A stretch of 64,000 nt of DNA from Litorimonas sp965205225. GTDB taxonomy: Bacteria; Pseudomonadota; Alphaproteobacteria; Caulobacterales; Maricaulaceae. Numbering within the stretch: position 1 is the stretch's first letter; each line of letters starts with the position of its first letter. The notes below the pieces were generated by a model. That model had not been told where the DNA came from, searched no databases, and saw nothing but the letters and a program-made list of their open reading frames with translations. The translations under genes were made by a program, and so were the position numbers. Below, one piece after another: positions 19,259 to 28,134 of the stretch. The DNA lies in contig CBDBFZ010000001.1 of assembly GCA_965205225.1 (NCBI GenBank), positions 1 through 64,000 of the forward strand, written 5' to 3'.

Positions 19259-20578
19259 GGACACCTCGAAGAACAGGGTTTTGGGGCCAGTATAGAGGCG
19301 AATTTTATAATCGGCTCTCAGGTCAGGCTTCATAGAGTGACGAATGCGTGTCCACAGGCGTATTTTGGCATGATTTTGGCCCGCATAAGTGGGGGGATCC
19401 GGATTTTGAACAGAATCAGGCTATGGGCTGTCGTCGCTCATGGAAAACGAGGCGGCGGAAGTTGTAGCTTAGCTTGGCCATGGTGATCCGGCCAGCGGCC
19501 CTGGCCGATTGAGCGCCTGGCCGATTGAGCGGATCGTGATCGCCATCGGCCCTTTCTCATATCCGAACACATGTTCAACACAGGCACGGATGGAGGAGCG
19601 GGTCGCATTGCCGCGCCGAATGTGCTTTGCCATCGGTTTACCGCGGGGCTTCTTTCGATGGATGTTTGAACGATAGCCCTGCGCTTTCAGCCAGGCTTCG
19701 TTTCTGGCTGAGCGATAAGCTGTATCCGCCCAAACAGACTTTGAGCTGTTGGTGGCATCCAGAACCGATGTCAGTTCGTGCCCATCATAGCGGGCCGCAT
19801 GGGTACAGGTCTCTCCCCGGACAAAGCGCCATTTCCGGTCAATACTGATATGGTTCTTGTACCCAAAGTGAGGGATGGAAATGTCGACAAGGCCTGCGTC
19901 CTGTTCCCCTTCTGCGGTCTTTCGCGCCCTGGAATAGCTGACCACCGCTCGTGCGTCGGTGTCTTTCTGTGCGGCCCTGGCAGGATCATCAGGCCAGATA
20001 GCGGACGCGCTTTCACCCGCCCTGGCCCGCTCTTTCTCTTCTTTCTTCATCCGTTGGCGCGGCGCTGACACCAAAGTGGCATCCACGATCTGACCTCCCG
20101 TGGGTTTGTAGCCGCGCTTGCAGAGTTGCTCTTCAAAAGCGGCAAACAGAGATTTGAAAGCACCAGACTGGGTCAGCTTTTCACGGAACAGCCAAATCGT
20201 CTTTTGGTCCGGGGTCGGTTCACCGATCTCAAACCTCAGAAACCGCAGCCAACTTAAACGATCCCGGATCAGAAATTCCATCCGTTCATCACTCAGATTG
20301 TGCATCGACGCCAGAACAAGCACCTTGAACATCGTGACCGGATCATAGGGTGGCCGACCGCCCTTGGCGCGAACCCCATAACCGAGGGCTTCCATCAGAA
20401 CAGTTCGGAAAGCCTCAAAGTCCACATGACACTCTAGTGCTTCAAGCGGATCACCTGTCGCCGATAAGCGAGCAAGATGATCCGACAAGTCAAACAATCC
20501 AGGCGCGTGCATCATAAAATCCTCCCAAAACCAGTAAATCAGATCATACCACAAAATGTACGGTTCTTAGAGGCCTCC
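19259..20578 (-). mobile_element. IS5-family element (1320 bp), copy 1, inserted in IS3 orfA
   Basis: Terminal repeats GGACACCTCGAAGAAC (left) and GGAGGCCTCTAAGAAC (right, read inward). It is flanked by the direct repeat AGAT at 19255-19258 and 20579-20582. Removing the element and one AGAT restores the IS3 orfA reading MARRCYTPEQIIAMLREAE, which proves the insertion point. It encodes one intact transposase. A second, damaged copy lies at 48683-50017. Confidence 0.95.
19469..20515 (-). CDS. IS5-family transposase, intact
   Basis: 348 residues from MMHAPGLFDLSDHLARL at 20515, with GGGAGGA just upstream (an open TTG/ATG further up at 20554 is less likely). The N-terminal domain contains GGRPPYDPVTMFKVLVL. 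The DDE core has Asp in VDATLVSAPRQR, Asp in VWADTAYRS, and the Glu signature RACVEHVFGYEKGPM. It appears functional, so this may be a live element. Confidence 0.93.
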   Translation of the reverse strand: MMHAPGLFDLSDHLARLSATGDPLEALECHVDFEAFRTVLMEALGYGVRAKGGRPPYDPVTMFKVLVLASMHNLSDERMEFLIRDRLSWLRFLRFEIGEPTPDQKTIWLFREKLTQSGAFKSLFAAFEEQLCKRGYKPTGGQIVDATLVSAPRQRMKKEEKERARAGESASAIWPDDPARAAQKDTDARAVVSYSRARKTAEGEQDAGLVDISIPHFGYKNHISIDRKWRFVRGETCTHAARYDGHELTSVLDATNSSKSVWADTAYRSARNEAWLKAQGYRSNIHRKKPRGKPMAKHIRRGNATRSSIRACVEHVFGYEKGPMAITIRSIGQALNRPGPLAGSPWPS

Positions 20579-20846
20579 AGATTATCGCGATGCTGCGAGA
20601 GGCCGAAGTTCGATTAGCTCAAGGCGAGAAGACAGGTATGATCTGTCGATCCCTTGGCGTATCAGAACAAAGTTACTATCGCTGGCGCCGTGAGTATGGA
20701 GGCTTGAAAGTCTCGCAGGCTCGTCGGTTGAAAGATTTGGAGAAAGAGAACCAACGGCTGCGCAAAGCGGTCTCCAATCTCACTCTGGATGCTTTGATCT
20801 TGAAAGAGGCTATTGAGGGAAAGTACTAAGCCCTGCACGCCGCCGA

Positions 20847-21707
20847 TTGGCTGTTGATCATGTACGGGCGGCGCTTGGATGTTCCGAGCGACGCGCGTGT
20901 AAGACGATAGGTCAGCACCGTTCTACGCAAAGAAAGCCGATGGTCATCCGAGATGATGAAGCGGCTTTGACAGCTGACATTATCCGCCTGGCTTCAGAAT
21001 ATGGCCGATATGGCTATCGTCGGATTACAGCTTTGCTCAGGCGAGAAGGCTGGACGGTCAACTTCAAAAGAGTTGAACGTATATGGCGGCGTGAAGGGCT
21101 TAAAGTCCCACAAAAACAGCCTAAACGCGGGCGGTTATGGTTTAATGACGGCTTCTGCGTCAGACGTCGACCTCAACATAAGGGTCATGTCTGGTCCTAT
21201 GACTTTGTCGCCGACCGCACCCATGATGGTCGAGCCTTTCGTATGCTCACTGTCATTGATGAGTACACACGGGAATGTCTCGCTATCCATGTGCAGCGGA
21301 GCCTCAAACATGATGATGTGCTGGCTGTTCTCACTGACTTATTCACTAGGCATGGACCGCCGGAGTATATCCGCTCAGATAATGGATCTGAGTTCACAGC
21401 CATAGCGGTGCGTGAATGGCTTGAGAAATGGAAGGTTCAAACGCTTTACATCACGCCTGGGTCACCTTGGGAGAATGGATACAATGAAAGCTTCAACGGA
21501 AAGCTTCGCGACGAGCTTTTAAATGGAGAAATCTTCTACACGCTCAAGGAGGCAAAAATCCTGATTAAACGTTGGCGGCACCATTACAACACCATCAGGC
21601 CTCACAGTTCGCTAGGCTATAAACCACCCGCCCCAGAAACAGTCTTGCCACGCCCTGTTTGGCATCTACGAACGGGGACCGGGCGGGGGTCTGCACCGAG
21701 ACCGTGA
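20847..21707 (+). CDS. IS3 transposase orfB (integrase core), readthrough at 3' end
   Basis: Start codon at 20847 is a weak choice (TTG region); orfB is usually made by frameshifting from orfA. It has HTH_21-like EYGRYGYRRITALLRREG and an rve integrase core: WSYDFVADRTHDGRA, IRSDNGSEF and GYNESFNGKLRDELL provide the D, D and E. The last 18-20 residues are out-of-frame IS1595 sequence because the native 3' end is missing. Confidence 0.85.
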   Translation: MAVDHVRAALGCSERRACKTIGQHRSTQRKPMVIRDDEAALTADIIRLASEYGRYGYRRITALLRREGWTVNFKRVERIWRREGLKVPQKQPKRGRLWFNDGFCVRRRPQHKGHVWSYDFVADRTHDGRAFRMLTVIDEYTRECLAIHVQRSLKHDDVLAVLTDLFTRHGPPEYIRSDNGSEFTAIAVREWLEKWKVQTLYITPGSPWENGYNESFNGKLRDELLNGEIFYTLKEAKILIKRWRHHYNTIRPHSSLGYKPPAPETVLPRPVWHLRTGTGRGSAPRP

Positions 21708-22085
21708 CAGACTGCTCCAGAGCCACCCTACAGGGGATTGTCCGGGGTAAAGTCGATGTTCGTTCCATCATCAACTCGGATGGTTGGTGGGGTTATAACG
21801 GACCTGTGGATATTGGGTATGGTCACTTCCGCGTCGATTACTCGAAGGACAAGCTCGCCTAGGGCTCGACCCACATCAACGGCATTTAAGGCTTCTGGGG
21901 GCTGGCCAAGGTGCGTCTGGCGAAGTTTAAGGGCGTTTCAAAACACACCTTCCATCTCCACCTCAAGGAAACCGAATGGAGATATAATCACAGGCTTGAG
22001 CATAAATACAAAATTCTGCTAAGATACCTCAGGAAAATGCCAATCAAATAGGCAAGACCCTTCAGTAAATATGGGACGAAACAGT

Positions 22086-22394
22086 ATGATAAAATTAGAT
22101 ACAGCCTCTATTATTATTCTTGGAGTGCTAGGCTGTAGTGCTTTGGTGGGATGCGACGCGGAAATCGGGATGTCCGTTGAACAAAAAAAGAACATCGCTG
22201 AAAGAGCATGCGCTGAAGCGGAGGCGAATAGACAGCTTCATTGGCATCGGCATGTGTTTGGACTTAATTCTCGACATCGAAGACGGTCATCTAACTGGGA
22301 CGAGCTACTAACTCAAACTATGGGGCACTTCAGTAGGGCAGACCAATGGGCTGAAATTCCGCCGCAGACGAGAGTTCCAACGCCACGTCGGTGA
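22086..22394 (+). CDS. Small putative lipoprotein or lipoprotein fragment
   Basis: 102 residues from MIKLDTASIIILGVLG; a lipobox-like LVGC suggests a lipid-anchored Cys at about 23. The first 60 residues look like protein; the rest is Arg/His-rich and may be readthrough into relic DNA. It lies directly after the IS1595 right end. Family not recognised; it may be a truncated gene. Confidence 0.4.
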   Translation: MIKLDTASIIILGVLGCSALVGCDAEIGMSVEQKKNIAERACAEAEANRQLHWHRHVFGLNSRHRRRSSNWDELLTQTMGHFSRADQWAEIPPQTRVPTPRR

Positions 22395-22496
22395 AATGAT
22401 CGGAAAGTTTCGCGAAGGGCAAGGCCCGTTTGCCAATAACCGAATCATGACTCTCAACCCGATTGCCTCGAATATGTTTCAGCACAACGAAAAGGC

Positions 22497-22760
22497 GGGT
22501 TGAACTCCAAACTCCATGCCATTGTTGACGAACACAGACATCCGCTCATGATGTGTCTGACGGCAGGACAGATCAGTGATCACATTGGGGCCAGGATAGT
22601 TTATCCAACTCTGCCAGAAGCAGCCCGAATACTTATAGGTGACAGAATACTGATAGGTGACAAGGGCTATGACAATGAAGACTATCGCAAGGCTCTCTCT
22701 GCCAAAGGCATGCGGATCTGGACGAGATCACGCTCAAGCTAAACACGAGACCGAGAAAAA
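22497..22760 (+). pseudogene. IS5-family transposase fragment, relic 3
   Basis: An open stretch GLNSKLHAIVDEHRHPLMM...TAGQISDHIGAR...GDKGYDNEDYRKAL corresponds to the middle of an IS5 transposase, including the second catalytic Asp (GDKGYD). A short duplication (RILIGDRILIGDKG) interrupts the motif. Both the N- and C-terminal parts are lost. Relic 2 matches it over the shared region. Confidence 0.8.
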
Positions 22761-23092
22761 CATTGGGCTTGAGAAAAACACTGGGCTTTAAGACGCCTGC
22801 CTGCCGCTATATTCGCTCATAGTGTTGCCCTGACCGGGCGAACTCACAGGCGGATCTTTTATGCCACAGGCTACCATGATTGGGGCGGGGACTGCACGAA
22901 CGAGTATCACCGCTTCACCCGCAACCACCAGTTCGATGATATTGCCACAGGATCACTCGTCACAGACATCATGATTGGGAGAGATTTTCGCCGACCACCT
23001 CCTAGGTTGCAACCCGGTGCTGGACCATGTCGTAAAAGCCCATCAAACGGACCACTCCGGAATGACGCAATGAACACCATAAAAATAGATAT
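22761..23092. other. Gene-poor relic DNA before rpsJ
   Basis: No intact gene. The plus strand has a readable stretch near 22850-22975 (YATGYHDWGGDCTNEYHRF, then FDDIATGSLVTD) that looks like former coding sequence of unknown family. Nothing else can be supported. Confidence 0.35.
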
Positions 23093-23126
23093 AAAAAGAG
23101 CGCCCTCCGAAGAGAGCGCTTTTTTA
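23093..23126 (-). terminator. Rho-independent terminator after rpsJ (bidirectional)
   Basis: A 9-bp stem (AGCGCCCTC/GAGAGCGCT, one G-T pair) with a CGAA loop (TTCG on the transcribed minus strand) at 23099-23120. It is followed on the minus strand by five Us and flanked on the plus strand by six Ts. It lies 23 bp past the rpsJ stop and ends the str operon. Confidence 0.88.
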
Positions 23127-23142
23127 TAGTGTTCAGGTTGCT

Positions 23143-23457
23143 TTAAGCGCCGAGCTTGATCTCGACGTCGACGCCAGCTGCGAGGTCAAGCTTCATCAGC
23201 GCGTCGACAGTCTGAGGTGTTGGGTCCACAATGTCGAGCATACGCTTATGTGTGCGGATTTCAAACTGTTCGCGCGACTTCTTATTCACGTGAGGCGAAC
23301 GGTTGACGGTGAACTTCTCAATGCAGGTCGGCAGCGGGATCGGACCACGGACGGATGCGCCTGTGCGCTTGGCTGTCGCGACGATTTCTCCGGTCGATTT
23401 GTCGAGGATGCGGTGGTCGAACGACTTCAACCGGATGCGGATGTTCTGGCGATCCAT
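23143..23457 (-). CDS. rpsJ: 30S ribosomal protein S10 (NusE)
   Basis: 104 residues, the usual S10 length. Conserved blocks include MDRQNIRIRLKSFDHRILD, GPIPLPTCIEKFTVNRSPHV and SREQFEIRTHKRMLDI. S10 is part of the 30S head and, as NusE, of antitermination complexes. It follows tuf by about 90 bp. In most relatives rplC, rplD and the rest of the S10 operon follow; here a terminator does. Confidence 0.97.
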   Translation of the reverse strand: MDRQNIRIRLKSFDHRILDKSTGEIVATAKRTGASVRGPIPLPTCIEKFTVNRSPHVNKKSREQFEIRTHKRMLDIVDPTPQTVDALMKLDLAAGVDVEIKLGA

Positions 23458-23544
23458 GGATTTTCTCTAGCTAACGGTTCAAACAGCGCGATCATCATAA
23501 AAGTGGAAGATCGGGACAGCAAATAGTATGGAAAAAGCTGACGC

Positions 23545-24720
23545 TTAATCCGTAATTTTGGACACGACGCCGGCGCCGACGGTACGACCACCTTCGCGGA
23601 TGGCGAAGCGGAGCTTCTCTTCCATCGCGATCGGCACGATCAGCTCGACATCAATGTTCACATTGTCGCCCGGCATCACCATCTCCGTCCCATCCTTGAG
23701 CGTGACAACACCGGTCACGTCCGTGGTACGGAAGTAGAATTGCGGACGATAATTGTTGAAGAACGGCGTGTGACGACCCCCCTCATCCTTGGTCAGGATG
23801 TAGGCTTCAGCCTCGAACTTCTTATGCGGCGTTACAGAACCCGGCTTGCAGAGAACCTGCCCGCGTTCAACACCCTCACGGTCAATACCGCGCAGCAGGG
23901 CGCCGATATTGTCGCCCGCTTCGCCGCGGTCCAGCAGCTTGCGGAACATTTCAACACCGGTACAGGTCGTCGTCGTCGTGTCGCGAACGCCGACAATCTC
24001 GATGCTGTCACCGACATTGATCACACCGCGCTCAACCCGGCCGGTCACAACCGTCCCGCGGCCAGAGATCGAGAACACATCCTCAATCGGCATCAGGAAG
24101 GGCTGATCCACAGCGCGCTCAGGCTGTGGGATATATTCGTCAACAGCGGCCATCAGCTTCTTGATCGACTCTTCGCCAATTTCCGGGTTCTTGCCCTCCA
24201 TCGCCGCCAGAGCGGAACCGGCGATGACAGGAATGTCATCACCCGGGAAGTCGTAGGAGCTGAGCAGTTCGCGGATTTCCATCTCGACCAGCTCAAGAAG
24301 TTCCTCATCGTCGACCTGATCGACCTTGTTCATGTACACAATCAGAGCAGGAACACCGACCTGACGCGCCAAAAGGATATGCTCGCGGGTCTGCGGCATC
24401 GGGCCGTCAGCCGCGTTCACAACCAGGATTGCGCCGTCCATCTGCGCCGCGCCTGTGATCATGTTCTTTACATAGTCAGCGTGGCCAGGGCAGTCGACAT
24501 GCGCATAGTGACGATCGTCCGTCTCATACTCAACGTGAGCCGTCGAAATCGTGATGCCGCGAGCCTTCTCCTCAGGCGCGCCGTCAATCTGATCATAGGC
24601 CTTGAAATCACCAAAATACTTCGTGATCGCTGCCGTCAATGTCGTCTTACCATGGTCAACGTGACCAATCGTGCCGATGTTCGCATGCGGCTTGTTACGC
24701 TCGTACTTTTCCTTCGCCAT
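23545..24720 (-). CDS. tuf: Translation elongation factor EF-Tu
   Basis: 391 residues. G1 GHVDHGKT (19-26), G2 RGITIS, G3 DCPGHADYV, G4 NKVD, and domains 2 and 3 through VSKITD at the C-terminus are all present. EF-Tu delivers aminoacyl-tRNA to the ribosome. It lies 47 bp downstream of fusA in the str operon. The long ORF on the opposite strand (23740-24828) is an antisense artefact. Confidence 0.98.
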   Translation of the reverse strand: MAKEKYERNKPHANIGTIGHVDHGKTTLTAAITKYFGDFKAYDQIDGAPEEKARGITISTAHVEYETDDRHYAHVDCPGHADYVKNMITGAAQMDGAILVVNAADGPMPQTREHILLARQVGVPALIVYMNKVDQVDDEELLELVEMEIRELLSSYDFPGDDIPVIAGSALAAMEGKNPEIGEESIKKLMAAVDEYIPQPERAVDQPFLMPIEDVFSISGRGTVVTGRVERGVINVGDSIEIVGVRDTTTTTCTGVEMFRKLLDRGEAGDNIGALLRGIDREGVERGQVLCKPGSVTPHKKFEAEAYILTKDEGGRHTPFFNNYRPQFYFRTTDVTGVVTLKDGTEMVMPGDNVNIDVELIVPIAMEEKLRFAIREGGRTVGAGVVSKITD

Positions 24721-24767
24721 CTGGCTAGTCCTCTTTCTCGTGAGATATTAATGTGTGGGGTGCGAGG

Positions 24768-26852
24768 TTACGCGCCGCCTTGTTTGCTGATGACTTCGTC
24801 CATTACGGCCTGCGGGGTCGCAGAATAATGATTGAACACCATGGTGAATTGTGCGCGGCCCTGTGACTTGGACCGCAGATCGTTGACGTAACCAAACATG
24901 TTGGCCAGCGGCACCATCGCATTGATGACATTTGCATTGCCGCGCATTTCCGTGCCTTCAATCATCCCCCGGCGAGAGTTCAGATCGCCGATGACATCGC
25001 CCATATATTCGTCCGGCGTCACCACTTCGACCTTCATGATCGGCTCGAGAAGCTTTATCTTGCCTTCCTGCTTGATCTCACGGAACGCGGCGCGGGCCGC
25101 GATCTCAAAGGCCATCACAGAGGAGTCAACATCGTGGTAACCGCCGTCATAAAGCTCGGCCTTGAAGTCGATGACCGGGAAGCCCGCCAACAAACCCGTT
25201 TCGGCCATGGTGCGGATGCCCTTTTCAACGCCAGGAATATATTCGCGCGGGACGTTACCACCCACAACGGAATTTTCGAAGATAATGCCTCCACCCGGCT
25301 CCAGCGGCTCAAACCTGATCTTGATGCGACCAAACTGACCTGAACCACCCGACTGCTTCTTGTGCGTGTAGTCGATGTCGACCGCATGCGCGAGCGCTTC
25401 GCGGTAGGCCACCTGTGGCTGACCGATATTCGCTTCGACGCCGAACTCGCGCTTCAGACGATCCACCAGGATGTCGAGGTGCAATTCGCCCATACCCGCC
25501 ATGATTGTCTGACCGGATTCTTCATCCGTGCTGACACGAAAGGATGGATCTTCAGCCGCCAAACGCTGCAAGCCAATACCGAGTTTTTCTTGGTCCGTTT
25601 TAGTTTTAGGCTCAACAGCGATCTCAATGACAGGATCGGGGAACTCCATACGTTCCAGAATGACAGGATTGCTTGTGTCGCAAAGTGTGTCACCCGTCGT
25701 CGTCCGCTTCAGTCCGGCAACAGCAATGATATCGCCCGCATAAGCTTCCTGAATGTCTTCACGGTCATTGGAGTGCATCATCATCATACGGCCAACGCGC
25801 TCTTTGTTCTCCTTAACAGAGTTGAGCAGCGTCGTGCCGGTTTCCAGCTTGCCGGAATAGATGCGGCAGAAGGTCAACGTTCCCACAAACTTGTCGTTCA
25901 TGATTTTGAACGCCAACATGGAAAACGGTTCACTGTCGTCAGCTGGACGCGTGGTTTCTTCACCCGTCTTGGCATCGATGCCTTTGATCGCGTCAATGTC
26001 GAGCGGGCTCGGCAGGTAAGCAACAACGGCGTCGAGCAGAGGTTGAACACCTTTATTCTTGAACGCCGTACCGCAGAAGACAGGAACAACCTTATTGGCT
26101 ATAGTCGCTGCACGCACGAGGTGCTGAATCGTTCCAACGTCAGGCATTTCGCCTTCGAAATATTTTTCCATGACCGCGTCGTCCATTTCGGCAACGGTTT
26201 CGATCAGAGCTGTACGGTATTCTTCAACCTTATCAGCCATGTGCGCAGGAACGTCGACTGTTTCGTAAGTCGCGCCCAGGTCAGCTTCAGCTTCCCAGAC
26301 ATAGGCGACATTCTTGACGAGATCGACAACACCCTTGAACTGATCTTCAGAGCCGATTGGCAGCTGCATTTCCAGAGCATTACTACCCAGACGGTCTTTC
26401 ACGGACTGCACGGAGTTATAAAAACTCGCGCCGATCTTATCCATCTTGTTGATGAAAATCATGCGCGGGACGTTATATTTGTCAGCCTGACGCCAGACAG
26501 TCTCAGTCTGAGGCTCCACACCCGCATTGGCATCGAGCAGCGCAACAGCGCCGTCGAGCACACGAAGCGAGCGCTCAACTTCAATCGTGAAGTCAACGTG
26601 TCCAGGCGTGTCGATAATGTTCAGGCGTTTGCCTGCCCAGAAACAGGTCGTCGCAGCCGACGTAATCGTGATGCCGCGCTCTTGTTCTTGCTCCATCCAG
26701 TCCATGGTGGCCGCGCCATCATGGACTTCAGCAATTTTGTGGTTCTTACCAGTATAATAAAGGATCCGCTCAGTGCAGGTGGTTTTACCTGCATCGATGT
26801 GGGCCATGATGCCAAAATTGCGGTAGTCCTTAAGGTCGTAATCGCGTGCCAT
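24768..26852 (-). CDS. fusA: Elongation factor G
   Basis: 694 residues, a typical EF-G length. G1 AHIDAGKT, G2 RGITITSAATT, G3 DTPGHVDF and G4 NKMDKIGA are visible, followed by domains II-V (FRVSTDEESGQTIMAGMGELHLDI, RRGMIEGTEMRGN). EF-G drives translocation and, with RRF, ribosome recycling. It lies 30 bp after rpsG. Confidence 0.98.
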   Translation of the reverse strand: MARDYDLKDYRNFGIMAHIDAGKTTCTERILYYTGKNHKIAEVHDGAATMDWMEQEQERGITITSAATTCFWAGKRLNIIDTPGHVDFTIEVERSLRVLDGAVALLDANAGVEPQTETVWRQADKYNVPRMIFINKMDKIGASFYNSVQSVKDRLGSNALEMQLPIGSEDQFKGVVDLVKNVAYVWEAEADLGATYETVDVPAHMADKVEEYRTALIETVAEMDDAVMEKYFEGEMPDVGTIQHLVRAATIANKVVPVFCGTAFKNKGVQPLLDAVVAYLPSPLDIDAIKGIDAKTGEETTRPADDSEPFSMLAFKIMNDKFVGTLTFCRIYSGKLETGTTLLNSVKENKERVGRMMMMHSNDREDIQEAYAGDIIAVAGLKRTTTGDTLCDTSNPVILERMEFPDPVIEIAVEPKTKTDQEKLGIGLQRLAAEDPSFRVSTDEESGQTIMAGMGELHLDILVDRLKREFGVEANIGQPQVAYREALAHAVDIDYTHKKQSGGSGQFGRIKIRFEPLEPGGGIIFENSVVGGNVPREYIPGVEKGIRTMAETGLLAGFPVIDFKAELYDGGYHDVDSSVMAFEIAARAAFREIKQEGKIKLLEPIMKVEVVTPDEYMGDVIGDLNSRRGMIEGTEMRGNANVINAMVPLANMFGYVNDLRSKSQGRAQFTMVFNHYSATPQAVMDEVISKQGGA

Positions 26853-26882
26853 CTCAGGCTCCTCGAAAGAATAGAATGTGAG

Positions 26883-27353
26883 TTACCAGCGGTAGTGTGA
26901 GAAGGCGCGGTTCGCTTCCGCCATGCGATGCGTATCTTCGCGTTTTTTCACAGCCGCGCCGCGGTTTTTGGCAGCGTCCAGTAATTCACCAGCGAGACGT
27001 TCGCGCATTGTATTTTCATTGCGGTTGCGCGACGCGCTAACCAACCAGCGAATGGCCAAAGCCTGACGGCGCTCAATGCGAACCTCGACAGGTACCTGAT
27101 AGGTCGCACCACCCACGCGGCGTGAGCGCACTTCGACGGACGGTTTGATATTTTCCAGCGCGTCCTGAAAGATGCGAATCGACTCAGTCTTGGCCTTGTC
27201 TTCAACGATGTCCATCGCCCCGTAGACGATGTTCTCGGCAGTGGATTTCTTACCATCAAGCATGATTGCATTCATGAATTTAGTCAAGACGATATCGCCA
27301 TATTTGGCGTCCGGCAGGATTTCGCGTTTCTCGGCTCTGTGACGACGGGACAT
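26883..27353 (-). CDS. rpsG: 30S ribosomal protein S7
   Basis: 156 residues, the standard length. Blocks RRHRAEKREILPDAKYGD, VGGATYQVPVEVRIERR and RMAEANRAFSHYRW are conserved. It nucleates assembly of the 30S head. It starts 11 bp after rpsL. Confidence 0.98.
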   Translation of the reverse strand: MSRRHRAEKREILPDAKYGDIVLTKFMNAIMLDGKKSTAENIVYGAMDIVEDKAKTESIRIFQDALENIKPSVEVRSRRVGGATYQVPVEVRIERRQALAIRWLVSASRNRNENTMRERLAGELLDAAKNRGAAVKKREDTHRMAEANRAFSHYRW

Positions 27354-27364
27354 GATCTACTCTC

Positions 27365-27736
27365 TTATTTCGGACGCTTGGCGCCGTATTTCGAACGACG
27401 CTGACGGCGATCTTTCACGCCTTGCGTATCCAGAACACCACGCAGAACGTGATAACGCACACCCGGCAAGTCTTTCACGCGTCCGCCGCGGATCAGAACA
27501 ACACTGTGTTCCTGTAGATTGTGGCCTTCACCTGGGATATAGCTCAGCACTTCAAAACCATTGGTCAGGCGCACCTTGGCCACTTTCCGCAAAGCCGAGT
27601 TCGGCTTCTTTGGTGTGGTTGTGTAAACACGCGTACAGACGCCGCGTTTCTGCGGGCAGGCTTCCAGAGCTGGAACCTTCTTACGCTTGCGCTTGTCCTT
27701 CCGGGGCTTGCGAATAAGCTGCTGGATGGTTGGCAT
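27365..27736 (-). CDS. rpsL: 30S ribosomal protein S12
   Basis: 123 residues from the ATG at 27736 (MPTIQQLIRKPRKDK); an upstream in-frame extension to 27793 is not typical and is left out. The decoding-site loop (TTTPKKPNSALRKVAKVRL) has Lys at the position usually called K43 (wild-type, streptomycin-sensitive type), and PGVRYHVLRGVLDT is intact. First gene of the str operon. Confidence 0.97.
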   Translation of the reverse strand: MPTIQQLIRKPRKDKRKRKKVPALEACPQKRGVCTRVYTTTPKKPNSALRKVAKVRLTNGFEVLSYIPGEGHNLQEHSVVLIRGGRVKDLPGVRYHVLRGVLDTQGVKDRRQRRSKYGAKRPK

Positions 27737-27846
27737 ACAGGCCGTCCTTGTTTCGTATTTATAGAGCGCCTGATATGCAGCGCGTTCCTTCACAAAGCGC
27801 AGATAACTGCCTCTTCCATTGGAAGATTCGAATAACCTGCTGGAAT

Positions 27847-27879
27847 AAAAACCGGCCCGGCGGCGGTTACAATCGGGCC
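27847..27879 (-). terminator. Probable terminator upstream of rpsL
   Basis: GGCCCG/CGGGCC stem (27854-27859 with 27874-27879), a 14-nt loop, then an A5 run on the plus strand (27847-27851) that is a U run for minus-strand transcripts. It would end transcription of the gene whose last codons lie at 28025-28068. Confidence 0.6.
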
Positions 27880-28024
27880 AATTAATGTCTCAATTTCGTC
27901 TCGAACGAGGTTTCTGTGGCGACCCACAGACAGCATGTCCACTGACGGGCGGGCATATAATCAGGCCTTTTCGGCTCGTCAACCGGGGAATGCGGTTTGC
28001 ACGCTGCCCTAATCACAGGATAGC

Positions 28025-28068
28025 TTACTGGGCTTCGTCTTCGACAGCTTCCATAACCTGCAGCAGAT
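28025..28068 (-). pseudogene. 3' end of an unidentified gene, cut by IS427-like copy D
   Basis: The minus strand reads LLQVMEAVEDEAQ then stop, with a terminator 150 bp downstream, so this looks like the true end of a gene. The upstream part has been removed: sequence on the other side of copy D does not continue it. rpoC is the usual gene upstream of rpsL in relatives, but 13 residues are too few to identify it. Confidence 0.35.
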
Positions 28069-28134
28069 TAGGCTGTAGTGAAGAGTTAACTTTTATTTTC
28101 TATAATGTTCCTTCATTTTGTCAGGAGCGCACAT

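Larger units (their letters stand above)
19228..20829 (+). pseudogene. IS3 orfA, split by the IS5 element
   Basis: The start lies at 19228-19258 (MARRCYTPEQ) and the rest at 20583-20829 (MLREAEVRLAQGEKTG, a helix-turn-helix SLGVSEQSYYRWRREYGG, then a leucine-zipper region LKDLEKENQRLRK). It normally binds the IS3 ends and helps orfB. The 20590-20829 piece is open but lacks its native start. Confidence 0.9.
19155..21654 (+). mobile_element. IS3-family element, copy 1, inserted in IS1595 and itself interrupted by IS5
   Basis: The left end TGGCCTTCCCCCATAAAAGT matches the IS3 terminus (TGACCTGCC... in other copies). orfA begins ATGGCTAGAAGG at 19228 and breaks after CCAGAACAGAT; it resumes at 20583. 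The right inverted repeat is absent: sequence passes from orfB (GTCTTGCCACGCCC) straight into IS1595 near 21651-21655, so the 3' end was lost. Confidence 0.85.
18826..22060 (+). mobile_element. IS1595-family element, copy 1, interrupted by IS3 (which carries an IS5)
   Basis: Left end GGGTTATGCC at 18826, right end GGCAAGACCC at 22060. The 5' half of the transposase is at about 18910-19154 (ADLTALQTAQLT, GVVEVDESYFGAT) and the 3' half at 21655-22050 (YERGPGGGL, GFWGLAKVRLAKFKG, NHRLEHKYK). Comparison with copy 3 (57950-58680) shows the break falls exactly between AAGACCAC and CCTGTTTGGC. Stops and frameshifts also damage both halves. The flanks (TTTGATTT / TTCAGTAA) show no 8-bp duplication, so the outer ends have been rearranged. 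Confidence 0.88.

Noticed and set aside
23740..24828. 362-codon open frame on the plus strand opposite tuf
   Set aside because: Antisense shadow of EF-Tu; no ribosome site or recognisable domain.
25362..26900. 512-codon open frame on the plus strand opposite fusA
   Set aside because: It lies fully antisense to a strongly conserved gene; the composition (Arg/His/Val-rich) is that of a reverse-complement shadow and it shows no motif.
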